56,365 bases of DNA from Polaromonas sp. (GCA_030683705.1 JAUXPP010000147.1:1-56365); one strand, 5' to 3'; shown: positions 1-8,624, counted from the first letter of the stretch. A program made the numbers and translations. The notes: a model not told the origin generated them from the letters alone.

Positions 1-27
1 AAATTCGTGCCCAACTGGCGCGGCTGA
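1..27 (+). CDS. 3' end of a CDS cut by the window edge (frame uncertain)
   Basis: The first bases could be the tail of a plus-strand gene. Frame 1 ends KFVPNWRG then TGA at 25-27. Frame 3 ends IRAQLARLS then TAA at 30-32. Nothing distinguishes the two frames, and so few residues give no product. Sequence left of the window would decide. Confidence 0.3.
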   Translation, partial: KFVPNWRG

Positions 28-90
28 GTTAAGCAAGTGTGGGCGCCGGGGATTAACCCAGCCGGGGCCGCGGGTCCGGCTCCGCCGGCC

Positions 91-153
91 CGCAGGCGCA
101 GCGCCCCCCAGAGGGGCAGAGAGCTACACGCAGTGAGCGAACGTGGGGGCTCT
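91..153 (-). repeat. dispersed repeat family B, copy 1
   Basis: Read on the minus strand this starts GAGCCCCCACG three bases after the stop codon of the dehydrogenase-like gene at 156-1172. It continues with a C-rich/G-rich hairpin (CCCC-TCT-GGGG core). The same opening is found after pyrB (8788) and after suyB (46011). GC-rich sequence of the same style continues to about 33. No gene is visible from 33 to 155. Confidence 0.65.
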
Positions 154-155
154 AT

Positions 156-1172
156 TTACCTGATTGAGTATTCCTGCTCACCCCATTGCGAAGGCGACAC
201 GGCGCCGGGCAATTCCATGTCCATGGGCGCACTCGGTATGTAGTCGACACCGCGCTGATCGGCCGCAATCGCCTCGTGCATGCGGTGTGCCACATACCAG
301 CTCGAACGCAGGCGCGCTTCGCGCGTGTGTGAGCCCAGCCGCGGCGTGATGAACAGGTTTTTCAGGCCGTTGACCGGCGAGCCTTCGGCGGTGAAATTGT
401 CCTCGGCGCCATCCAGGATGCAGGCCTCGATGCGGCCGTCGCACAGGGCCGCCGCCAGGGCGTTCTCATCGAACAGCGCGCTGCGGCTGATGCCGACCCA
501 GAGCTGGTTGCGCTTGCAGGCCGCCAGCAGCTTTTCGTTCACAAAACTGCGGAATCGCGTGGCGTACAACATCTGCACCGACACCGCATCGGACTGGCTG
601 ACCAGTTCGGTCAGGGTCACAGGCTGGATGCGCAGGCGCTCCCAGATCGGCGCGGTGTGGTGGACCGCCGGGTCGTAACCGATCAGCCGCACACCGAGGC
701 TGGTCAGCATGCCCGCCAGCGTGTGTGCCGTAGGCGCCAGTCCCAGAATACCGACGGTGCTGCCATGTAATTCACGGCCCATTTGTGTCGTCGGGTGGCG
801 CCTGCCCATCAATGCCGACACCACGCCACGGCGGTACAGCAGCAACAGGCTGCTCAGCAGGTATTCGGCGTTGGAGCGGACGTTGGCGCTGCTGGCATGG
901 ATCACCTTGATGCCGCGTTCCTTGCAGGCTTCCAGGTCGGTATTGTCGGTCCCGACATGCAGGCGGCCGACGGCCTTGAGTTTTGGCACGAAGTCAAGGA
1001 ATTCCCGGGTCACCACGGTCTGGCGCGGAAAAACAATGCCCCGGGTTTTGTACGCCATTTTGCGCAGTACCACGAGATCGTCCGCGAGTTCGGGACGGTA
1101 TTCCACACTGTGGCGCGACTCCAGCCAGGTCATGGCTTCAGGCACCAATGCATCAAGAAGTAAGATGTCCAC
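156..1172 (-). CDS. D-isomer 2-hydroxyacid dehydrogenase family protein, degenerate active site
   Basis: A 338-residue protein with the fold signature of D-3-phosphoglycerate-dehydrogenase-like enzymes: a substrate-domain segment GRLHVGTDNTDLEACKERGI, then a Rossmann segment and the C-terminal catalytic strip. I chose the GTG at 1172 because AAGGA lies about 8 nt upstream and family similarity begins there; the open frame runs further to 1301 without similarity. The nucleotide loop normally GLGxxG reads GLAPTA (residues 144-149). The catalytic Arg (R230, GISRSALFDE) and Glu (E257) are in place, but the catalytic His is Arg (R278, ITPRLGSH). Family membership is clear; oxidoreductase activity is doubtful. 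It is transcribed away from galU. Confidence 0.8.
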   Translation of the reverse strand: MDILLLDALVPEAMTWLESRHSVEYRPELADDLVVLRKMAYKTRGIVFPRQTVVTREFLDFVPKLKAVGRLHVGTDNTDLEACKERGIKVIHASSANVRSNAEYLLSSLLLLYRRGVVSALMGRRHPTTQMGRELHGSTVGILGLAPTAHTLAGMLTSLGVRLIGYDPAVHHTAPIWERLRIQPVTLTELVSQSDAVSVQMLYATRFRSFVNEKLLAACKRNQLWVGISRSALFDENALAAALCDGRIEACILDGAEDNFTAEGSPVNGLKNLFITPRLGSHTREARLRSSWYVAHRMHEAIAADQRGVDYIPSAPMDMELPGAVSPSQWGEQEYSIR

Positions 1173-1218
1173 CCAGCTATCCTTTTTCTTTTGCAGCCGA
1201 CCGCCACTGCGGCTCCCA

Positions 1219-1230
1219 CCCGAATTCGGG
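1219..1230. other. 12-bp perfect palindrome in the divergent galU promoter region
   Basis: CCCGAATTCGGG lies midway in the 123-nt gap between the divergent dehydrogenase-like gene (start 1172) and galU (start 1296). It is a possible operator, but its position is the only evidence. Confidence 0.25.
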
Positions 1231-1295
1231 CTCCTGTCCGACACTGTCGCTGTGTTAACTACGCAACACTTTAGCCCTTTAACCTTTAAAAGTCG

Positions 1296-2174
1296 ATGCA
1301 AAAAGTCACACTAAAAAAGGCCGTATTCCCGGTGGCAGGTCTGGGAACCCGGTTTCTGCCGGCGACCAAGGCCCAGCCCAAGGAAATGTTGCCAGTGGTG
1401 GACAAACCGCTGATCCAGTACGCGGTGGAAGAGGCCTACGCAGCAGGCATTCGCCACATGATATTTGTCACCGGACGCAATAAGCGGGCCATCGAAGACC
1501 ACTTCGACACCGCCTACGAGCTGGAAACCGAACTGGAAGCGGCCGGCAAGCAGAAATTGCTGGAACTGGTGCGTTCCATGAATCCGGGCGACATGGATTT
1601 TTCCTATGTCCGCCAGCCACGCTCACTGGGCCTGGGCCATGCCGTGCTGTGTGCCGAACACCTGGTCGGCAACGAACCTTTTGCCGTCTTGCTGGCCGAC
1701 GACCTGATGGTCGGCTCCCCACCGGTACTGGCCCAGATGGCAGCCCGCTTCGCCGAACTGCAGCAGTCGGTGCTGGCGGTGCAGGAAGTGCCCGCGGAAC
1801 ATACACGGCGCTACGGCATCGTCGCTGGTGAAAGTGTCAGCCCGCAACTGATCAAGGTGAGGGCCATGGTGGAAAAGCCGGCGCCCGAAGTGGCGCCCTC
1901 ACGCATGGGGGTGGCGGGGCGCTACATCCTGACACCCGCCGTCTTCCGGCACATCCGCAGCCAGCCTACCGGCGTGGGAGGCGAGATCCAGCTGACCGAC
2001 GGGATTGCAGGCCTGATGGCCGAGGAAGGCGTGTATGCCTACCAGTACGAAGGCAAGCGTTACGACTGCGGCAGCAAGGAAGGTTTCCTGGAAGCCACCG
2101 TCGAGCTCGCCTTGCAACACCCCGAAGTTGGCGAGCACTTTCGCCACTACCTGAAAAACCTTCAGGTTCTGTAA
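1296..2174 (+). CDS. galU: UTP-glucose-1-phosphate uridylyltransferase
   Basis: A 292-residue cytoplasmic nucleotidyltransferase that makes UDP-glucose from UTP and glucose-1-phosphate for surface polysaccharides and trehalose/galactose metabolism. The nucleotide-binding loop follows the start ([19 protein letters not shown]), then [20 protein letters not shown], the metal-site region LLADDLM, and the C-terminal [10 protein letters not shown] and [12 protein letters not shown] blocks. Length is normal for bacterial GalU. It begins with ATG, is divergent from the dehydrogenase-like gene and convergent with tusA. Confidence 0.96.
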   Translation: MQKVTLKKAVFPVAGLGTRFLPATKAQPKEMLPVVDKPLIQYAVEEAYAAGIRHMIFVTGRNKRAIEDHFDTAYELETELEAAGKQKLLELVRSMNPGDMDFSYVRQPRSLGLGHAVLCAEHLVGNEPFAVLLADDLMVGSPPVLAQMAARFAELQQSVLAVQEVPAEHTRRYGIVAGESVSPQLIKVRAMVEKPAPEVAPSRMGVAGRYILTPAVFRHIRSQPTGVGGEIQLTDGIAGLMAEEGVYAYQYEGKRYDCGSKEGFLEATVELALQHPEVGEHFRHYLKNLQVL

Positions 2175-2217
2175 AAGCGCATCCGCCGGGATGCTGGCCG
2201 CGAAGTACGGGAGCCGG

Positions 2218-2445
2218 TCAGCGGCGCTTCAGCACGTGAATGAAGTCGCCGCCTTCGGTCTGCTGCTCCACCAGCTCATTGCCGGTTTGCTTGGCAAAAG
2301 CCATGAAATCACGGGTCGAGCCTGAGTCCGTGGAAACCACACGCAGCAACTGACCGCTGGTCATCTCGGCCAGCGCCTTCTTGGCCTTGAGAATGGGCAG
2401 GGGGCAGTTGAGGCCCCGGGTGTCGAGTTCTTTGTCGATGTGCAT
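2218..2445 (-). CDS. tusA: TusA/SirA-family sulfur carrier protein
   Basis: A 75-residue TusA-like protein. The family motif is near the N terminus, DTRGLNCPLPILKAKKAL, with Cys14 of the CPxP motif as the persulfide carrier. TusA relays sulfur from cysteine desulfurase to tRNA thiolation and other acceptors in the cytoplasm. Length and motif position are typical. It stands alone, convergent with galU, so the sequence does not show which sulfur pathway it serves. Confidence 0.92.
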   Translation of the reverse strand: MHIDKELDTRGLNCPLPILKAKKALAEMTSGQLLRVVSTDSGSTRDFMAFAKQTGNELVEQQTEGGDFIHVLKRR

Positions 2446-2552
2446 CGTTGATCCTTGATTGCCCTCATTTTAAGCAAATCCGCGAAACCCGCCGGCACGC
2501 CACGTCCTGGCCTGGCCGGGGCCCCGGGTCCCGCCTTGCTGAACCGCTCTAC

Positions 2553-2608
2553 GCTATCAAATCAATAGCTGCTTGCGCTCGTCCGGTATGGGCGGAAGCC
2601 GGATTTCA
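2553..2608 (+). repeat. dispersed repeat family A, copy 1
   Basis: Starts with the family head GCTATCAAATCAATAGC, followed by TGCTTGCGC and TATGGGC. It is noncoding here, between tusA and the next minus-strand gene, just past that gene's terminator. Confidence 0.75.
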
Positions 2609-2613
2609 TGCAT

Positions 2614-2646
2614 AAAAAACCCCGGGGATGCAGTGCAAACCCGGGG
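2614..2646 (-). terminator. rho-independent terminator for the Cys-repeat protein gene
   Basis: A stem CCCCGGG/CCCGGGG (2620-2626 with 2640-2646) is followed on the minus strand by a run of six T (complement of A at 2614-2619). It lies 36 nt beyond the stop codon at 2682. Confidence 0.75.
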
Positions 2647-2681
2647 CGGACTGTGCAGGCGCCGTAGCGCCGGAGCAGACC

Positions 2682-3254
2682 TTACTTCATGCCGAACCTG
2701 GCCTTGGCATCGTTCTGGCAACTGTCCTTGGCGGCGCCTGACAGGCTGTCGCAACGCTCTTTGGCGGCCTTGTACTGGGCTTCATTCTTGTCGGCATTGG
2801 CGTCCTTGCGGGCCTCGGCGACATTGTCTGCGCGGTCCTTGCTGCCATCGGCTGCCGCCTTGGTGACCTTGGCGTCGGCCTTGGCGGTGGTGCGGGCGGC
2901 CTTGGCGTCTTTCACGCAAACGTCCTTCGCATTGCCAGCCAGGTCGTCACATTTTTCCTTCGCGACGTCGTAAGCGGCATCTGCCTTGGCGTCGCGGATT
3001 TTTTTGTCGTGGCTGGGGCTGGGTTTGTATTGCGCTTCCAGTTCGGCCCTGGCGACTTTTTCCGCGCCCTTGGCCTCGGCCTGGCAGACATCCTTGGCAT
3101 TGGCGCTCAGCGTGGAGCATTTGTCTTTGGCAGCCTTGTAGTCGGCTTCGACGCGGTCCTTCTGGACCTTGTATTCTTCCTTGGTCAAGGCCATGGCGTT
3201 ACCGGCGAACGCGCAGGAGACTGCAAGGGTGAGCATGGCGATTCTGGTTTTCAT
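2682..3254 (-). CDS. exported alanine/lysine-rich protein with three Cys-pair repeats
   Basis: A 190-residue protein. The start MKTRIAMLTLAVS is preceded by AGAGGA at a good distance, and an upstream in-frame ATG is less likely. Residues 1-22 form a signal peptide ending AMA, so the product is probably periplasmic. The mature part is highly charged and probably helical. It contains three copies of a unit AK(D/E)(K/R)C-x10-C (Cys 46/57, 102/113, 168/179) with AKD before the second Cys. The six evenly paired cysteines suggest disulfide-locked helical hairpins; this is inference. No enzymatic motif is visible. It is next to a CsbD-like gene, so a stress role is possible. Confidence 0.8.
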   Translation of the reverse strand: MKTRIAMLTLAVSCAFAGNAMALTKEEYKVQKDRVEADYKAAKDKCSTLSANAKDVCQAEAKGAEKVARAELEAQYKPSPSHDKKIRDAKADAAYDVAKEKCDDLAGNAKDVCVKDAKAARTTAKADAKVTKAAADGSKDRADNVAEARKDANADKNEAQYKAAKERCDSLSGAAKDSCQNDAKARFGMK

Positions 3255-3358
3255 TTGGAATGTCCTCTGGATGAATGAATGTTTGTGGTGCACCCGTTTG
3301 ACAGGCGCTGCGGCTGCGCCGGGGTCACATCAGCCCAGGGCTGGCCCCCGGTGCGCCC

Positions 3359-3580
3359 TCAGTAACGCTCGAAAAAGCCCGTCGGGTTGCGCCGCTGGAA
3401 ATCCTCGAGCTGCGTTTCGGCTTCGTCCTTGGCCAGGCCGTGTCGGGCCTGAATCCGGCCCAGCAGCTGGTCGCGCTTGCCGGCAATGATGTCGAGGTCG
3501 TCGTCGGTGAGCTTGCCCCACTGCTCCTTGACCTTGCCCTTGAACTGCATCCAGTTCCCTTCGATTTGATCCTGGTTCAT
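3359..3580 (-). CDS. CsbD family stress-response protein
   Basis: A 73-residue hydrophilic protein with the CsbD signature: MNQDQIEGNWMQFKGKVKEQ, then WGKLTDDDLDIIAGKRDQLLGRIQ. In other bacteria these small proteins are induced by general stress, but their biochemical role is not established. The length is typical. It lies upstream of, and on the same strand as, the Cys-repeat protein, 104 nt away, so co-expression is possible. The 139 nt upstream (3581-3719) hold no gene. Confidence 0.92.
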   Translation of the reverse strand: MNQDQIEGNWMQFKGKVKEQWGKLTDDDLDIIAGKRDQLLGRIQARHGLAKDEAETQLEDFQRRNPTGFFERY

Positions 3581-3719
3581 GGTGATCTCCTGGTGAAATT
3601 AAATCGCCTGCGTTTTATCGTGGCGACAAGAACTTCACCTTAGGCAGGCTGTTTCAGCCAGGAGGTAGGCAGGCGCTAGAGATGACCGTAGGTGAGAGCC
3701 TACAGCCAGGCGACGCCGG

Positions 3720-5339
3720 TCAAGCGGTCTTTTTGGCGCGCAAGCTCCGGCCCAGCAGCAGCACCGGCAGCAGGCCCACCAGCACCAGCGCCAGCGCGGG
3801 CAAGGCGGCCTCGCCCAGCCGCTCGTCGCGCGCGAGCTGGTAGGTCACCACAGCCAGCGTGTCGCTGTTGAAAGGCCGTAGCACCAGCGTGGCGGGCAGC
3901 TCCTTCATCACGTCGACAAACACCAGCAGCGCAGCCGTGCCCACCGAACGCTGCAGCAGAGGCCAGTGAATCTTCAACAGCAGCGCTGCGCCGGTGCTCC
4001 CCAGCATGCGGGCGCTGTCGTCGAAACTGGCGGGAATGCGCGAGTAACCGCTTTGCACCGACTGCAGCGCCACAGCGGTGAAACGCACCAGGTAGGCCCA
4101 GACGATGCCGAGCACAGTGCCGGTGATCCAGTAGCCGGCAGCGGTTTGCGGTGCCGCCGCCTGCAGCCAGCCCACCGGCAGCAGCAGGCCCACCACAATC
4201 ACAGCGCCCGGCACGGCATAACCGAGGCTGGCCAGTTGCACGGCGGCACGGGTCGGCCAGTCGGGCCGGCGGCGCAGCGCAAAAGCCAGGCCGAGCGCAA
4301 TGCCCGTGGCCAGTGCAGCGCTCAGGCCTGCCAGGCCCACGCTGTTGAGCGACCACCGCACAAACTGCGTCCAGGGCAGCTCGCCCCAGCCGGCGACCAG
4401 CGGGCGCAACATGAACAGCACAGGCAGCACAAAACCCAGCAGGATGGGCAGCGCGCACACCAGCCAGGCCGCAGCAGCGCGTGGCCCGCGCAGGGGTGCG
4501 GGTGCGGCGTCGGCCGCGCCGGCACGCCCGCCCCGGCTGGTGGAAAACCGCATGCGCTTTTGCGCATGGTGTTCGATCTTGAGCAGCACAGCCACCACCA
4601 GCAGCAACACGCTGGCCAGCTGCGCGGCGGCCAGACGGTTGTCCATGGCCAGCCAGGCCTTGTAGATGCCGGCCGTGAAAGTCTGGATGCCGAAATAGCT
4701 GGACACGCCGAAGTCGGCCAGCGTCTCCATCAGCGCCAGCGCCACCCCGGCGGCAACGGCGGGACGGGCCAGCGGCAAGGCCACCTCGCGGATGCGGCGT
4801 GACAGGGGCGCGCCCAGCAGCCGGGCGGCCTCCATCAGGTGCGCCGCCCGCTCGGACAAGGCGGTGCGCGCCAGCAGGTAGACATAGGGGTACAGCGACA
4901 CCGTGAACACCAGCACCGCACCGCCCAGGCTGCGGATCTCGGGCAGCAGCCGGCCCTGCAGGCCGAAACTGTCGCGCATCCAGCTTTGCAGCGGCCCGGC
5001 GTACTGCAAAAAGTCGGTGTAGGCATAAGCCACCACATAAGCCGGCATGGCCAGCGGCAGCAGCAGCGCCCAGGCAAAAAAGCGCCGCCCCGGAAAGTCA
5101 AACAGGGTCACGGCACTGGCGGTCGCCATGCCGACCACCGCCACACCGAGGGCGACCGCGAGGCACAGCAGCAGCGAGGTGATGGCGTATTCAGGCAGCA
5201 CCGTCTGCAGCAGCTGGGTCAGGATGGGCAGGGAATCGGCGTCCAGTTCCAGCCAGGACAGCAATACCGTCAGCACCGGCAAGGTGAGCACGGCCACGAG
5301 CGCAAACAGCAGGACAGACGGGATAAAACGGCGAAGCAT
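3720..5339 (-). CDS. fbpB: Fe(III) ABC transporter permease (FbpB/AfuB type)
   Basis: A 539-residue inner-membrane permease with two fused permease halves. Each half has an EAA-like cytoplasmic loop: EAARLLGAPLSRRIREVALP in the first and DSARMLGSTGAALLLKIHWP in the second. About twelve hydrophobic segments are visible. The family imports ferric iron delivered by a periplasmic binding protein. I chose the ATG at 5339 (MLRRFIPSVLL), where the membrane protein begins; an open frame upstream to 5435 would cross the promoter region. It is divergent from the ATPase gene at 5449. No binding protein (FbpA) is in the window. Confidence 0.88.
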   Translation of the reverse strand: MLRRFIPSVLLFALVAVLTLPVLTVLLSWLELDADSLPILTQLLQTVLPEYAITSLLLCLAVALGVAVVGMATASAVTLFDFPGRRFFAWALLLPLAMPAYVVAYAYTDFLQYAGPLQSWMRDSFGLQGRLLPEIRSLGGAVLVFTVSLYPYVYLLARTALSERAAHLMEAARLLGAPLSRRIREVALPLARPAVAAGVALALMETLADFGVSSYFGIQTFTAGIYKAWLAMDNRLAAAQLASVLLLVVAVLLKIEHHAQKRMRFSTSRGGRAGAADAAPAPLRGPRAAAAWLVCALPILLGFVLPVLFMLRPLVAGWGELPWTQFVRWSLNSVGLAGLSAALATGIALGLAFALRRRPDWPTRAAVQLASLGYAVPGAVIVVGLLLPVGWLQAAAPQTAAGYWITGTVLGIVWAYLVRFTAVALQSVQSGYSRIPASFDDSARMLGSTGAALLLKIHWPLLQRSVGTAALLVFVDVMKELPATLVLRPFNSDTLAVVTYQLARDERLGEAALPALALVLVGLLPVLLLGRSLRAKKTA

Positions 5340-5414
5340 GAAGTCCAGACAAAGGGCGGGTTGGCGCCGGGCAGTCCTTTTCGCCGGGGGTTGGCGGGAG
5401 AAGGCCTGCGAATT

Positions 5415-5433
5415 GTGAATGAGAATTGTAAGC
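5415..5433. promoter_or_regulatory. putative Fur box between fbpB and fbpC
   Basis: The 19-mer here matches the classical Fur consensus GATAATGATAATCATTATC at 12 of 19 positions by eye. It lies in the 109-nt divergent gap. The heptamer GAATTGT occurs at 5410-5416 and 5423-5429 and its complement ACAATTC at 5438-5444, giving further symmetry. Iron repression is inferred. Confidence 0.5.
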
Positions 5434-5448
5434 ATCTACAATTCATCC

Positions 5449-6513
5449 ATGTTTTTAGACCTTTCCAAGCTGGTGGTCCACTATGCCGGGCAAGCGCGGC
5501 CGGCCGTCAATGGCGTGTCACTGGGCTTGCGGATCGGCGAGATCGGCGTGCTGATCGGGCCCTCGGGCTGCGGCAAGACCACCTTGCTGCGCGCCGTGGC
5601 CGGGCTGGAGCGCGCGCAGGCCGGCAGCATCCTGCTGGACCGCGAAACCGTCAGCAGCGCAGGCATCCATGTGTCCGCTGAACAACGCCGGATTGGCATG
5701 GTGTTCCAGGACTACGCCCTGTTCCCACACTTGGACGTGGGCCACAACGTGGCTTTCGGCCTGGCCCACCTGCGGCCGGCAGAGCGCCAGCAGCGCATCG
5801 GCGAGGTGCTGGACCTGGTCGGCCTGGGCCAGGCGCAAGGGCGTTACCCGCACGAGCTGTCGGGCGGCCAGCAACAGCGCGTGGCACTGGCGCGCGCGCT
5901 GGCGCCGCGGCCGCGGCTGCTGCTGCTCGACGAGCCTTTTTCCAACCTCGATGTGGACCTGCGCGAACGCCTGGCCCATGAGGTGCGCGCGATCCTGAAG
6001 CAGGCCGGCGCCACCGCGCTGATGGTGACCCATGACCAGCTCGAAGCCTTTGCGATCGGCGACCGCATCGGGGTGATGCATGAGGGCGAGTTGCACCAAT
6101 GGGACGACGCGTATGAGCTCTACCATCGCCCGGCGACGCGTTTTGTGGCCGACTTCATCGGCCACGGGGTGTTCACCCGCGCGCAAATCACGCAGCGGGG
6201 TGACAACGTGGTGGTGCAGACCGCGCTGGGCGACCTCAGCGATGTGCTGGAGTGCCCCCTGCCCGGCGCCTACCCGGACGGGGTATGCGACGTGCTGCTG
6301 CGCGCGGACGACATCGTGCACGACGATGCCGCGCCGGTGAAAGCGCAGATCGTGCGCAAGGCCTTTCGCGGTTCGGAGTTTTTGTACACCCTCCAGCTCG
6401 GCAGCGGCGAAACCGTGATGGCCCATGTGCCCTCCCACCACGACCACGCGCTGGGCGAATGGATAGGCATTCGCGCCGAGGTGGATCACGTGGTGACCTT
6501 CCAGCGCGAATGA
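5449..6513 (+). CDS. fbpC: Fe(III) ABC transporter ATP-binding protein (FbpC type)
   Basis: A 354-residue ATPase that would energise the FbpB permease. It shows Walker A GPSGCGKTT, the Q-loop region MVFQDYALFPHL, signature LSGGQQQRVALARAL, Walker B LLLLDEPFSNLD, the switch His in MVTHDQLEA, and a C-terminal TOBE-like region after about residue 240. I chose the ATG at 5449 (MFLDLSKLVV) over the in-frame ATG at 5419, which lies inside the proposed Fur box; neither has a strong ribosome site. The genetic split from fbpB into a divergent unit is noteworthy. Confidence 0.88.
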   Translation: MFLDLSKLVVHYAGQARPAVNGVSLGLRIGEIGVLIGPSGCGKTTLLRAVAGLERAQAGSILLDRETVSSAGIHVSAEQRRIGMVFQDYALFPHLDVGHNVAFGLAHLRPAERQQRIGEVLDLVGLGQAQGRYPHELSGGQQQRVALARALAPRPRLLLLDEPFSNLDVDLRERLAHEVRAILKQAGATALMVTHDQLEAFAIGDRIGVMHEGELHQWDDAYELYHRPATRFVADFIGHGVFTRAQITQRGDNVVVQTALGDLSDVLECPLPGAYPDGVCDVLLRADDIVHDDAAPVKAQIVRKAFRGSEFLYTLQLGSGETVMAHVPSHHDHALGEWIGIRAEVDHVVTFQRE

Positions 6514-6520
6514 GCCTTTT

Positions 6521-7276
6521 CTAGCAGCCGGCTTCAGCGCCTTCGCGCAACAGGCGGGCTACCTCGGCCTGAAGGTCGGCGGCCCAGGCCCGGCGGTCGC
6601 GTCCGTCGGCGCGCTGGGGCTGGCCCACCGTGACTTCGGCGCGCAGGTGCGTGACACACAGGGTTTCCCAGATCGATACAAAAATCGAATCGTCGTCGAT
6701 ATAACGCGGCGCGAAGTTTGTCTGCCCCGTGTCCGCGTCGACAAACCGCAAGGCCAGTGGCTGCACCGGCGCATCGGCGGAAATCGCCGCCTGCAGCAAG
6801 TTGGCATGAAACGGTTTCATGGAAATGCCATCGCCGGTCGTGCCTTCAGGAAACACCGCCAGCACCTCGCCCAGTCGGAGCCGCTCGACCATGTGGTGCA
6901 CCACCCGGTGCGCGTCGCGCCGGGATTCGCGCTCGATGTAGAGCGTGCCTGCGCCGCCCGCCAGGGTGCCCACCAGCGGCCAGTGCCGTATATCCGCCTT
7001 GGAGACGAAGCGGCAGTAACGCGAGGCATGCAACACCACGATGTCCAGCCAGGACAGGTGGTTGGCCACCAGCAACACCGGCCCCTGGGCCACCGGCAGG
7101 CCCTGCAGCGCCAGCTCGATGCCGACGCCGCGCAACATGGCCTGCGCCCAGGCGTGCACCCGCGCCTCCCGCTCCTGCTGCGCGAGACGGGGAAAGCGGA
7201 AAACAATGGTCCAGATGCCGCCGGCAATGTGCGACAAGGCCCACAGCAGCCGCCAGACGGCCCTGGCTTGCCGCAC
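6521..7276 (-). CDS. 1-acyl-sn-glycerol-3-phosphate acyltransferase (PlsC family)
   Basis: A 251-residue membrane-associated acyltransferase. It has the catalytic HX4D block (NHLSWLD) and the substrate block FPEGTTGDG, with a hydrophobic N-terminal segment (VWRLLWALSHIAGGIWTIVF). The likely reaction is acylation of lysophosphatidate or a related lysolipid; specificity cannot be read. The GTG at 7276, 5 nt after the pyrX stop, is the most economical start. It closes the algH-ruvX-pyrR-pyrB-pyrX operon, an order I recognise from Burkholderiales. Confidence 0.85.
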   Translation of the reverse strand: MRQARAVWRLLWALSHIAGGIWTIVFRFPRLAQQEREARVHAWAQAMLRGVGIELALQGLPVAQGPVLLVANHLSWLDIVVLHASRYCRFVSKADIRHWPLVGTLAGGAGTLYIERESRRDAHRVVHHMVERLRLGEVLAVFPEGTTGDGISMKPFHANLLQAAISADAPVQPLALRFVDADTGQTNFAPRYIDDDSIFVSIWETLCVTHLRAEVTVGQPQRADGRDRRAWAADLQAEVARLLREGAEAGC

Positions 7277-7280
7277 GCGC

Positions 7281-8573
7281 CTATGCCCCGTAGGCGAGTT
7301 GGCCGCCCACCAGCGTCCAGCGCACGCGGGCCGGCAACTGGTAGCCTGAAAACGGCGTGTGTTTGCCCTGGCTGCGCAGTGCGTCCGGCTGGACCGTCCA
7401 TTCAGACGCCGGGTCAAATACACAGACGTCGGCGACGCCGCCCACCGCGAGTTGTCCCACGCTGGACTGCAAGCTGCCGAGCGCGCTGCCGAGCACGCGG
7501 GCCGGCTCACTGGTGAGCACCGCCAGCGCACGCGGCAAGCCCACGCCACTGTCATGGCCCCACTTGCAGGCCAGGCCCAGCAGCAATTCCAGCCCGGTCG
7601 CCCCCGGCTCAGCCTCGGCAAAGGGCAAGGTCTTGGCATCGGCCTCGACCGGGGTGTGATCCGACACCAGTGCATCGATGGTGCCGTCCAGCAGACCCTG
7701 GCGCAGCGCATCGCGGTCACGCTGCTGGCGCAGCGGCGGATTCAGGCGCATGCGGCTGTCAAAGTAGCCGATGTCGGTATCGGTCAGGTGCAGGCTGTTG
7801 ATGCTGACATCGGCGCTCACCGCCAGGCCTTCGGCCTTGGCGCGTGCCAGCAGGGCCACACCCGCCGCGCTGCTGATGCGGCAGATGTGAACACGCGCGC
7901 CGGTTGTGCGCATCAGTTCGAACAGGGTGTGCAGCGCAATCGTTTCGGCCGCCACCGGCACGCCGCTCAGGCCGAGCCGCGTGGCCAGCGCGCCGCTGGC
8001 GGCGACACCGCCGCCCAGCCAGCTGTCCTGGGGACGCAACCAGACGGTGTAAGCAAAGCTGGCGGCATATTGCAGCGCACGCAGCAGCACCTGGGTGTTG
8101 GCCAGCGGCACATCGGCCTGGCTGAAGCCGACACAACCGGCCTCGGTCAACTCCACCATTTCCGTCAGGGCCTCCCCCTGGAGCGCCCGTGTCAGCGCGC
8201 CCAGCGGGAACACGCGCGACTGGTGCAGTTTCTCCGCGCGGAACTTGAGCATCTCGACGAGTCCCGGTTCGTCAAGCACCGGGTCGGTGTCGGGCGGGCA
8301 GACCAGGCTGGTCACGCCCCCGGCGACGGCGGCAGCGAGTTCGCTTTCGAGCATGCCTTCATGCTCGTAGCCGGGTTCGCGCAGGCGCGCCGACAGATCG
8401 ATCAACCCGGGCGCGACGACGCAACCCGTGGCATCAATGGTTTTGTTCGGCGTAAAGTCGGCCGCCGTGCCCGTGAGCGAAACGATGCGCCCGGCGGCGA
8501 TGGCCACATCCCCCACCGCGTCATGGCCCGATGCCGGATCGATCACCCGCCCGTTCTTTATGAGGATCTTCAT
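7281..8573 (-). CDS. pyrX: catalytically inactive dihydroorotase homologue (PyrC'/PyrX)
   Basis: A 430-residue amidohydrolase-fold protein next to pyrB. True dihydroorotases bind zinc through a DxHxHxR motif. Here the segment is DLSARLREPG (residues 59-68), so both histidines are Ser61 and Arg63, while the Arg is kept. The later His pair before LTD is also altered (SINSLHLTD). The conserved Asp region survives (LVSDHTPV). In Pseudomonas such inactive subunits assemble with aspartate carbamoyltransferase and are needed for the holoenzyme; the same role is inferred here. A catalytic pyrC should lie elsewhere. The start ATG at 8573 begins MKILIKNGRVIDP; the open frame upstream is repeat sequence. 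Confidence 0.88.
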   Translation of the reverse strand: MKILIKNGRVIDPASGHDAVGDVAIAAGRIVSLTGTAADFTPNKTIDATGCVVAPGLIDLSARLREPGYEHEGMLESELAAAVAGGVTSLVCPPDTDPVLDEPGLVEMLKFRAEKLHQSRVFPLGALTRALQGEALTEMVELTEAGCVGFSQADVPLANTQVLLRALQYAASFAYTVWLRPQDSWLGGGVAASGALATRLGLSGVPVAAETIALHTLFELMRTTGARVHICRISSAAGVALLARAKAEGLAVSADVSINSLHLTDTDIGYFDSRMRLNPPLRQQRDRDALRQGLLDGTIDALVSDHTPVEADAKTLPFAEAEPGATGLELLLGLACKWGHDSGVGLPRALAVLTSEPARVLGSALGSLQSSVGQLAVGGVADVCVFDPASEWTVQPDALRSQGKHTPFSGYQLPARVRWTLVGGQLAYGA

Positions 8574-8624
8574 GCTTTTTCTCCGCAGCGCGCGAAACGA
8601 CAATTTCGGGGAGACATGTTTTTC

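Noticed and set aside
156..1301. Longer start of the dehydrogenase-like gene at 1301
   Set aside because: It would overlap the galU start, and the extra 43 residues have no family similarity; GTG at 1172 has a good ribosome site.
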